NCBI RefSeq assembly: GCF_014107495.1
Contig: NZ_CP041969.1
Span: 3,459,501-3,523,500 of the forward strand
Direction of reading: 5' to 3'
Source of the DNA: Cohnella cholangitidis
GTDB lineage: Bacteria > Bacillota > Bacilli > Paenibacillales > Paenibacillaceae
Length of the DNA stretch: 64,000 bases
The stretch's first letter is position 1; each line of letters begins with the position of its first letter. The translations under genes were made by a program, and so were the position numbers. Below the pieces are notes generated by a model. It saw only the letters and a list, made by a program, of their open reading frames with translations, searched no databases and was not told the origin of the DNA. Positions 27,443 through 35,421 of this stretch are shown here, in pieces.

Positions 27443-28288
27443 TTGAATAGTCAAGCCGCGGGCCTTCGCCCGGCTTTGTTAAAATTGCTGTTGACCGTCA
27501 TACTGGGCGTATTCGGAGTTGCGATGGTGCTGCCGTTTCTCTGGATGTTATCTACGTCTTTCAAAATCCCGATAGACGTATTTAACTACCCGATCGAATG
27601 GATACCGAGCCGCTTTAATTGGAACAACTACGAACGCGTTTGGAACGGATCGCAGCCTTTCGATTTGTATTATTTCAACTCCGTCAAAGTGACGATTATT
27701 ACCGTATTGGGAACGGTCGTCATTTGTTCTGCCGCCGCTTACGGATTCTCGCGAATTCGATTCAAAGGCCGGGATGCCGTTTTCTTCGTCTTCTTGGCTA
27801 CGCTGATGATACCGGATCAAGTTACGTTGGTGCCCCGGTTTATCATTTTCAATTATCTCGGCATCTACGATACCCATGCGGCATTGATCTTGCCGGGGAT
27901 GTTTACCGCGTTCGGCGTGTTTCTGCTTCGGCAGTTCTACGTAGGCATTCCAGAGGATTTCTCGGAGGCCGCCAAAATCGAAGGGGCGGGCCACTTCCAG
28001 ACATGGGTGCGCATAATCGTTCCGCTCTCGAAGCCTTCGCTTGTGTCTCTGGTCATCCTGAGCTTCACTTGGAACTGGAACGAATTCGTCAACCCGCTCG
28101 TTTTCCTGGCATCGAAGGAGTTATATACGATTCCGCTCGGGCTTACCAATTTCATCGACGAGTCGGGAACGGACTACACCTTGATGATGGCAGCGGCGGT
28201 CAGCTCGATCCTGCCCGTCATCCTCTTGTTCCTCGCTTGCCAGAAATGGTTCATCGAGGGGGTGGTGTCCAGCGGCGTGAAGGGCTGA
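27443..28288 (+). CDS. Carbohydrate ABC importer permease, MalG type
   Basis: A 281-residue permease with six helices and the EAA loop FSEAAKIEGAGHFQTWVRIIVPLSKPS. It starts at a TTG with GGGGGAG 7 bases upstream. It pairs with the previous permease; as in the first importer, no ATPase gene is present, so a shared MsmX-like ATPase is likely. Confidence 0.9.
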   Translation: MNSQAAGLRPALLKLLLTVILGVFGVAMVLPFLWMLSTSFKIPIDVFNYPIEWIPSRFNWNNYERVWNGSQPFDLYYFNSVKVTIITVLGTVVICSAAAYGFSRIRFKGRDAVFFVFLATLMIPDQVTLVPRFIIFNYLGIYDTHAALILPGMFTAFGVFLLRQFYVGIPEDFSEAAKIEGAGHFQTWVRIIVPLSKPSLVSLVILSFTWNWNEFVNPLVFLASKELYTIPLGLTNFIDESGTDYTLMMAAAVSSILPVILLFLACQKWFIEGVVSSGVKG

Positions 28289-28336
28289 TCGGTCTACTCG
28301 AGGTTCCATACAAACAACGGATAAGGGAGATGTCGT

Positions 28337-29692
28337 ATGAATAAAGTTAAAACATCTGGTTTGCTGCTCGTGTTGATTCTGGCGCTTATCGTTACGGGAT
28401 GCAGTTCCAATAACGGCAAGCCTTCCGCCTCCGCGGGCGAACAAGGTTCGAACAACGTCATCAAGTTGAAGTTCTGGGGAGCGGTGCCGGAGGAGAACGG
28501 GCCGAAGCAAGCGGTAGAGAACTGGAACAAAGCCAATCCCGACATTCAGGTCGAATACGTTCGATTCGTGAACGACGAGAGCGGCAATACGAAGCTTGAA
28601 ACGGCGTTGCTCGCGGGCGATCAAGTCGATCTGTTCATCAACTACCGCATGGACAAGCTGTCCAAGCGAATCGACGCGGGTATGGTCGAGCCTCTGGATA
28701 GCTTCATCGAGAAAAGCGCGTTTAACGTGGAAGAGAACTTCGGAGAGAACGCGATCACGAAATTCGCGGACAAAACCTACTATATCCCCGCCATTATTTT
28801 GAACGATTTCGTAACGCTGAACAAATCGTTCCTGGACGAAGCGAGCTTGGCTATTCCCGAGCAATGGACTTGGGACCAATACATGGATTACGCGGCGAAG
28901 TTGACCAAAGGAGACGGCGCCGACAAGCGTTGGGGCTCGTACACCGATCTGCTGCAGCCGAAAATTTTCGAGTATCTCGATAAAGCGGTGAAAACGGAAT
29001 TGGGTCCGGACGCTTTCTACAAAGAAGACGGAACGAGCAATTTCGATCATCCGGCGTTCAAACGGTATTTCGATATTATGTTCAACCTTGAGAAAACGCT
29101 AAAAGCCCAGCCGCCGATCGCGGAAGCTAAAGCCACGAAGATGGAAGGGATTCAACTCTATCTGACTAACAAAGTCGCTATGCATTGGATCGGCACGGCG
29201 AGCTTGCGGAACATCAAGAATACGACGGATTATCCGCATGATTTCATTACGGCGTTCGCTCCGCCTCCGAAGCTTACCGAGAATAGCGCTTATTTGGGCG
29301 GCGGCACGGGTTATCTGGATTTCACGACGATTAACGCACGCTCCCAGAACAAGGAAGCGGCTTGGAAATTCATGCAATGGTACGTGACCGAAGGCAATGA
29401 GCCGTTGATAGCGGGCGGACGCGTGCCGGCTTGGAAGAAGGCGGACAAGGATAAAGTGGCTTCCCTGATCTTGGGAGAGAATCCGGAAAAGCTGTTCGAC
29501 GTGGAATCCTTTAAACGGGTTGTATTCGCTGACGTAGAATACGTTCGCGATACGAAATTCGATCATCTTGCGGAAATCCAAAAGATCGTGGAAGAAGAGG
29601 GCGAACGCGTGCTCATCGGAGAGAAGCCAACAGAAGAAGCCGTGAAATCCATGAAGGAACGGTCGGACAAATTGCTGCAAAGCTCTAAATAA
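28337..29692 (+). CDS. Sugar-binding lipoprotein of the ABC importer
   Basis: This 451-residue family 1 solute-binding protein has a lipoprotein signal (LLLVLILALIVTGC, cleavage before Cys 22). Conserved parts include VENWNKANPDIQVEYVRF and the C-terminal EAAWKFMQWYVTEG. It is anchored outside the membrane and captures the sugar or polyol for the two upstream permeases. GGGAG precedes the ATG. Unlike the other binding-protein gene in the window at 12.6-13.9 kb, it is intact. Confidence 0.9.
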   Translation: MNKVKTSGLLLVLILALIVTGCSSNNGKPSASAGEQGSNNVIKLKFWGAVPEENGPKQAVENWNKANPDIQVEYVRFVNDESGNTKLETALLAGDQVDLFINYRMDKLSKRIDAGMVEPLDSFIEKSAFNVEENFGENAITKFADKTYYIPAIILNDFVTLNKSFLDEASLAIPEQWTWDQYMDYAAKLTKGDGADKRWGSYTDLLQPKIFEYLDKAVKTELGPDAFYKEDGTSNFDHPAFKRYFDIMFNLEKTLKAQPPIAEAKATKMEGIQLYLTNKVAMHWIGTASLRNIKNTTDYPHDFITAFAPPPKLTENSAYLGGGTGYLDFTTINARSQNKEAAWKFMQWYVTEGNEPLIAGGRVPAWKKADKDKVASLILGENPEKLFDVESFKRVVFADVEYVRDTKFDHLAEIQKIVEEEGERVLIGEKPTEEAVKSMKERSDKLLQSSK

Positions 29693-29721
29693 ATGCGAAA
29701 CAGGGGAAGGAATGCATATCC

Positions 29722-31107
29722 ATGACTAACAATCAAATTTCCTACGATACGAATATTCCGGTTATCGGCGACGTCGACGTTCTCGTGATCGGAGGCGGCC
29801 CCGCCGGAATCGGAGCGGCCCTCGCCGCCGCAAGAGCGGGAGCGAAGACGGCTCTGGTAGAGCGTTACGGGTTTCTTGGAGGCAACGCGACTGCGGGTTT
29901 GGTCGGGCCTTTCATGAACTCTTATAGCGATGACGGCGAGACTCAATTGGTTAAAGGCGTGTTCGATGAATTGGTACGGAGGATGGAATCGTTCGGCGGA
30001 GCGGTTCACCCCGAACAAGTGAGAACGGGAAGCGCGTATTCCGGCTTCTTCAGCAAAGGGCACGATCATGTAACTCCGTTCGATCCCGAGGCCGTTAAGC
30101 TCGCGGCGGCGGAGATGATGGAAGAAGCGGGAGTCCGGATGTTCATGCACACCTTCTTCGTCGATTCCATCGTGGAGGACGGCAGGGTGAACGGAGCTCT
30201 AATCGTGAACAAATCGGGGCTGCAGGCTATCCGCGCCAAGGTGACGGTCGATTGCAGCGCCGACGGGGACGTGGCGTTCCGTGCGGGCGCGGAGCTCGAA
30301 GTAGGAAGGAAATCGGATGGGCTTACCCAGCCGATGACGATGTTCTTCCGCGTTGCGGGAGTGAACGACGAGGAAATTCTTAAGTACGTCGAGGAGCACC
30401 CGGAAGAGCGCGACCTGTTATTCGGCAGCTTGATCGCGGAGAAGCGGGAGTCCGGGGAGTGGACGGTTAACAAAAACCATCTCGGCATCTACCGGACGAC
30501 GCAAGCCGGAGTATGGCGGGTGAACACGAGCCGGGTGCAAGGGCTCGCGGGCACGAATGCGGAGGATTTGTCTAAAGCGGAGCTGGAAGGCCGTCGCCAA
30601 GTGTTCGAGCTGCTGGCTTTCTTCCGCAAATATTTTCCGGGATTCCAGAACGCGGTGCTCGTCGATACGGCTACGCAGATCGGCGTTCGCGAGACGAGAA
30701 GGCTTGTCGGAGAATACATGCTGACCTCCGACGATTTGATCAGCGGCCGTTCCTTCGAGGATGTCGTCGCTCTCTATGGCTATCCGATCGATATTCATAG
30801 CCCTAACGAAGTGACGACCGAGTTCAGCAAAGAGTTCAAGACGGCTAACATTTATCAGATGCCTTATCGTATTCTTGTCCCGCGGCTAATAAACGGACTG
30901 CTCGTTGCCGGCAGGTGCGTGTCCGCGACGCATGAGGCGCTAGGAGCGATCCGAGTCATGCCTTGCGCGTTCGCGTTGGGGCAAGCCGCGGGAGCGGGTG
31001 CCGCATTGGCCTCCGCATCGGGGATTGAACCGCGCCATGTGAATATCCGCGAATTGCATCAAACGTTGCTTGCGCAGGATGTTGTTTTGCCTGCGGGAAT
31101 CGCCTAA
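29722..31107 (+). CDS. FAD-dependent oxidoreductase (PF12831 type)
   Basis: The 461-residue protein has an N-terminal dinucleotide fold (VLVIGGGPAGIGAALAAARAG, ending in a Glu-Arg) and a C-terminal FAD-contacting segment (LLVAGRCVSATHEALGAIRVMP). This matches the FAD_oxidored family. Such proteins occur beside sugar importers, but their substrates are mostly unknown. It overlaps the next gene by one base (TAATG), so it is part of the catabolic operon. It probably oxidises the imported compound or an intermediate. Confidence 0.82.
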   Translation: MTNNQISYDTNIPVIGDVDVLVIGGGPAGIGAALAAARAGAKTALVERYGFLGGNATAGLVGPFMNSYSDDGETQLVKGVFDELVRRMESFGGAVHPEQVRTGSAYSGFFSKGHDHVTPFDPEAVKLAAAEMMEEAGVRMFMHTFFVDSIVEDGRVNGALIVNKSGLQAIRAKVTVDCSADGDVAFRAGAELEVGRKSDGLTQPMTMFFRVAGVNDEEILKYVEEHPEERDLLFGSLIAEKRESGEWTVNKNHLGIYRTTQAGVWRVNTSRVQGLAGTNAEDLSKAELEGRRQVFELLAFFRKYFPGFQNAVLVDTATQIGVRETRRLVGEYMLTSDDLISGRSFEDVVALYGYPIDIHSPNEVTTEFSKEFKTANIYQMPYRILVPRLINGLLVAGRCVSATHEALGAIRVMPCAFALGQAAGAGAALASASGIEPRHVNIRELHQTLLAQDVVLPAGIA

Positions 31108-32224
31108 TGAGCAGCGGCGATTCCTATGTCAAGAAGATCGAAACTCCGCCTCCGGCAATGCGAGCTGCGGTTATGCATAATCCGTTCGACGTGACCTTGG
31201 AGGAAAGGCCGACTCCCCGGCCCCGCGAAGACGAAGTGTTGATTAAAGTCATGGCCGTCGGGGTTTGCGGCTCTGACGTGCATTATTACGAGCACGGAAA
31301 GATCGGGCGTTACGTCGTGGAACGGCCGTTGCTGCTCGGCCATGAATGCTCCGGCGAGGTCGTTGCCGTAGGAGTGCGGGTGAGCCGCTTCGCGCCCGGA
31401 GACAGGGTCGCGGTTGAACCGGGCATCGCTTGCGGGCGTTGCGAGAGCTGCAAATCGGGAAGGTACAATTTGTGTCCGGACGTCCGATTTTTGGCGACGC
31501 CCCCCATCGACGCGCTTTCGCGCAATATATCGTCATAAGGGAAGATTTTGTTTTCCCTATTCCGGATGCTTTAACGTTCGAGAGGGCGGCCATGAACGAG
31601 CCCTTCTCCGTCGGCCTTCATGCGGTTCGCCGAGCAGGCTTGAAGAAAGGGGACGTCGTTTCCATCATGGGGATGGGACCGGTAGGCTTGTTGGCCGTCG
31701 TTGCGGCGCGCGCCTGCGGGGCCAAGAAAATTATCGTTTCGGACGTTGAGCCCCTGAGAATGGAAACGGCGCTGAAGCTAGGCGCGTCGTATGCGATTCA
31801 TGCCGGAAGGGAGAATGTCGCGGAAGCTATCCGTCGCCTTACCGATGGCGAAGGCGTCGATGCGGCCATCGAAACGGCAGGCAACCCGAATGCCTTGCAA
31901 TCGGCTCTTCTGGGAGTGAAGCGCGGCGGAATAATGGCAATCGTAGGGCTTCCGCCGCAAGGTCAAGCCGCGCTTGATATCTCTTATATCGTGGATAACG
32001 AGATAGACATTCGCGGCGTGTTCCGGTATGCCAACACCTATCCGCTCGGACTTGAGCTTCTTAACGATCCGGCTCTCCCTATCGAGGCCTTGTTTACCGA
32101 CGCGTATTCGCTTGAAGAAACGCAAGCGGCATTGGAGAGGGCAAGAACGAACAAAAGCGGTTCTCTAAAGGTACTCGTCTACCCGAACGGACTGCCTCAA
32201 AACGAACGGAGGGATATGCAATGA
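31107..32224 (+). pseudogene. Zinc-dependent polyol dehydrogenase (sorbitol dehydrogenase type), one frameshift
   Basis: The first part (31107-31538) has the catalytic-zinc segments CGSDVHYYEHGKIG and GHECSGEVV, and the structural-zinc cluster CGRCESCKSGRYNLC. The frame stops early, and the rest (from ~31512 to 32224) continues in the next frame with NEPFSVGLHAVRRAG and the NAD site GMGPVGLLAVVAA. One G added at about 31511 joins them (IDGAFAQYIV). The family oxidises sorbitol or related polyols to ketoses with NAD. It overlaps both neighbours (TAATG and ATGA), showing tight coupling. Confidence 0.82.
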
Positions 32225-33240
32225 CGATGATGAAGGCTCTAGTCGTGGAGAGCCCCGGGAACGCCGTTGTTCGTATGGCGCCCGTTCCGCGGGCCCAGAA
32301 AGGCGAAATTGTCGTGCGGGTCAAGAGGGCGGGGATTTGCGGAACGGATCTTCATATCTACAAAGGAGAATATTTGTCTCCCTATCCGATTATTCCGGGA
32401 CACGAGTTCGCCGGCGTCGTTCACGAAGTCGGGGACGGAGTCGAAGGATTTCTCGTCGGGGATCGCGTGAGCGCCGACCCGAACTTGTCGTGCGGCCGGT
32501 GTCGCTTCTGTGTGTCGGGCCGCTCTATCCATTGCGAGCGCTGGGATACGATCGGGGTTACCTTGCCCGGCGCGATGGCGGAATACGTCGCCGTGCCCGC
32601 GGAAGTTGCCGCGAAGCTGCCGGATTCGTTATCGTTCGCGCAAGGAGCGTTCATCGAGCCGGTCGCTTGCGTCGTGCAAGCATTAAATAGACTGAGCCCT
32701 AGAACGGGAGACCGCGCGCTGTTGTTCGGCGCGGGTGCCATGGGCCAACAATGGGTACAGGCGTTGGCGCGGTCGGGCGTCTCCGAGTTAGTCGTAGTCG
32801 ATCTCGCGGCAGAGAAGCTGGAGCTTGCCTCGCGGTGGGGAGCGACGAAGGTGCTGCATGCGGGTTCGGTCGCGTCGGAGTTGCAGGGACGGATGGGGAA
32901 AGACGGCTTCGATATCGTTGTCGATACGACCGGAGTCCCTCAGGTTATCGCGAATTCGTTCCAGTATATCGGGCCATGCGGCCGATATGTTCAGTTCGGC
33001 GTAACGAAGGAGGACGATTCCGTCCAACTCCGGACATTCGATCTTTACCAACGCGAATGGACGTTGATCGGTTCGATGGCGCTTAGCCATACTTTTGCGC
33101 CGGCGCTTGCTTGGCTCGAAGCCGGGCGAATAAATACGGAGCATCTCGTGACCCGCGAGGTGACGCTCGAAGGCGCCGTGAAGTTTTTGCAGGGCGACCG
33201 TTCGCAGGATGATATGAAAGTGCAAATTTCGTTCGAATAG
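32221..33240 (+). CDS. Zinc-dependent alcohol/polyol dehydrogenase
   Basis: The 339-residue medium-chain dehydrogenase has GICGTDLHIYKGEY and GHEFAGVVHEVG (catalytic zinc), CGRCRFCVSGRSIHC (structural zinc) and LFGAGAMGQQWVQALARSG (NAD(P) site). It is distinct from the preceding dehydrogenase and nearer to arabitol/threonine-dehydrogenase-like members. ATGA overlap with the upstream gene. As the last gene before a strong terminator, it would run a second oxidation in the same route. Confidence 0.9.
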   Translation: MTMMKALVVESPGNAVVRMAPVPRAQKGEIVVRVKRAGICGTDLHIYKGEYLSPYPIIPGHEFAGVVHEVGDGVEGFLVGDRVSADPNLSCGRCRFCVSGRSIHCERWDTIGVTLPGAMAEYVAVPAEVAAKLPDSLSFAQGAFIEPVACVVQALNRLSPRTGDRALLFGAGAMGQQWVQALARSGVSELVVVDLAAEKLELASRWGATKVLHAGSVASELQGRMGKDGFDIVVDTTGVPQVIANSFQYIGPCGRYVQFGVTKEDDSVQLRTFDLYQREWTLIGSMALSHTFAPALAWLEAGRINTEHLVTREVTLEGAVKFLQGDRSQDDMKVQISFE

Positions 33241-33264
33241 CCGTCGTGGGCAGGGATAAAAAGG

Positions 33265-33307
33265 AAGCGATCGTATGAGGATTTGTCCTCATGCAATCGC
33301 TTTTTTT
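33265..33307 (+). terminator. Terminator of the importer-dehydrogenase operon
   Basis: AAGCGAT/ATCGCTT forms an outer stem and ATGAGGA/TCCTCAT an inner stem, followed by seven T. Confidence 0.9.
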
Positions 33308-33409
33308 ATCTGCAATAATCCAATCGTGGAAGGAAACGAATTCACTTTTAGGCCGCAGAATCCGATATACTTGCATAGCCCGAAAGCTTCTTCATCAGGG
33401 GGACTACTA

Positions 33410-35040
33410 TTGCAGAAATACCAAGATGCGCTGTTGGCCAATATTCGCCAGCAATCGGAGATTTGGTTCGATACCTATACCTCGATACCGCATGAGGAAG
33501 TGGAGCGGTTTCTCCATTCCGTGAAAGGCACCTCGGGCACCATCGGCATGATGGATTTATTCGAGGTAGCCGGAGAACTGTTGGACATCGTCCAACGTTC
33601 GACGGATAACGAATGGAGCCCCGACCGGCTTCGTTCGTTCCTGATAAAGCTTATAACGAAGTGCTATGAGATCCAACGGGAGCATGAGCATATGCATCCC
33701 GATTTTGATATGCCCGCCGCGGACAAGCCGGATGATCAGCCGCTTATTCTTATTTTGGACGACGACGCCGCTCTTTTGCGCTATTTGAAAGAAGAGCTGG
33801 AAGCCAAAGGGTACTACGTTATCGCCACGGTTAATCCCGCGCAGGCCATTCACTATTTTCACGATCGCGCGCCGGATTGTCTCATTCTCGATATTTTCAT
33901 CCCGCAGCAAAACGGATTCGACGTGATGGATATTCTGAAGGACCAAATCCGCATGAGATATATCCCGACGACCGTTATTAGCGCGGATACGGAGAGGGCT
34001 ACCCGGCTTAAAGCGATTAGGATGGGCGCCGACGATTTCCTGAATAAGCCGATCGATATCGAAGAACTGCTCGTTCGAATAGAACGGCAGCTCGCGCGCA
34101 AAAAGCAGTTGGACCAGCTGGTGTTTATCGACGAGTTAACCGGGGCGCTGAACCGCAAGTTTCTAGCCGAGGCTTACCGGATTCTGTGCCAAGATTCCCA
34201 GCGAACGGGAGAAAACTTCTCCATCGCGGTTATTGATTTAGATCGCTTCAAGTCGATTAATGATAGCTATGGGCATTTAGTCGGAGACAAGGTGCTCTCG
34301 GGCTTTGCCGGATTTCTGAAACGTCACGTGAGAGCCAACGATACTCTCATCCGCCTCGGAGGGGAAGAGTTCGTCCTGCTTCTGCCGCGGACGCATGAGC
34401 TGGAAGCCCAATCGCTGCTGGAGCGGATAGGGACCGAGTTCAGCCAGATCGACTTTGCCGAGGGGAGGGGCTTGCATGTCACTTTTTCCGCGGGAATCAT
34501 CGAGATTTCGGATCCGGATCGTCTCGGCTCCAAGAATGGCTGGAAGATGCCGATCGTGCTCTATATCGCGCCAAAGAGCGGGGGCGGAATCGGATTGAAA
34601 CGGTCAGCGCGAACATCGAATCGTCGCAGGAGGCTAGGAAGCTCAGGGTCGCCATCATCGACGACGACGCGATCGTGCGCGCCTTGCTGACGGAAATTTT
34701 AAAGGATTCGTTCTGTTCGAAAACGGACATCGAGATTCGGGCTTTTCGAGACGGAGAGGCTTTCTTTGCCGACTCTTGGCATCTTGAACGGGCGCATTTC
34801 ATCCTTGTTCTGGACGGCGTGCTGCCGGGAATGGACGGTCTCGAGGTGTTAGAGCGCTTGCGTTCCACGTCGGAGTCGGATCAATATTCCGTCATCATGT
34901 TAACCGGACGATCAAGCGAAGAAGATATCGTCCGGGCATTGCAGCTCGGCGCCGACGATTATTTAACGAAGCCTTTCCACATTGAGGAACTGCAAGCGAG
35001 AATCGTGCGATTGATCCAAAGAATCCAAGTGTACAAATAA
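33410..35040 (+). pseudogene. HPt-REC-GGDEF-REC signalling protein, one frameshift in GGDEF
   Basis: The protein starts at TTG 33410 with AGGGGGA upstream. Domain order is HPt (HSVKGTSGTIG, His near residue 33), a receiver (LILILDDDAALL, Asp in CLILDIF), a GGDEF domain (DELTGALNRKF, signature RLGGEEFVLLL), and a second receiver (RVAIIDDDAIVRALL, DGVLPGMDG, DDYLTKPF). The frame breaks near 34541 at the end of GGDEF. Adding one base restores LEDADRALYRAKERGRNRIE, which runs into the last receiver. The intact GGEEF suggests c-di-GMP synthesis gated by phosphorylation. It heads a cluster with a single-domain receiver and a kinase. Confidence 0.8.
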
Positions 35041-35056
35041 GGGCGAGGTGCGGAAA

Positions 35057-35421
35057 ATGGCCAAGATTCTTTTAGCTGAAGACGAAGCGGTGCTTCGAAT
35101 GTTAATTACGGATACGCTTGAAGACGAAGGCTATGAACTGGATACGGCTTGCGACGGGGAGGAAGCGATCGACAAAATCAAAGCCGGATCCTATGATCTC
35201 GTTATCCTCGATAATATGATGCCGAAATGCACGGGCTCCGACGTCATTGCCGTCGTGAGGCGAATGCCGGATAAACGGCAAATCAAAATTCTGATGCTGA
35301 CGGCGAAGAGCCAGCAAGCGGAACGCGACAGAATCAAGCTCGCGGGCGCGACGCTTTCATGCCGAAGCCGTTCAGCCCTTTCGATCTCGTTCGGAAAATA
35401 GGGGACATGCTGCATGAGTAG
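35057..35421 (+). pseudogene. Single-domain response regulator (CheY/Spo0F type), one frameshift
   Basis: The receiver has acidic residues AEDEA near residue 9, a phospho-acceptor in LVILDNMMP and MLTAKSQQAE. The frame drifts near 35350. One extra G gives GADAFMPKPFSPFDLVRKIG, including the conserved Lys, and a stop at 35421 that overlaps the start of the kinase gene at 35414. Start at ATG 35057 (GAGGTG 6 bases upstream). It probably passes phosphate between the kinase and the HPt domain of the upstream protein. Confidence 0.8.
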
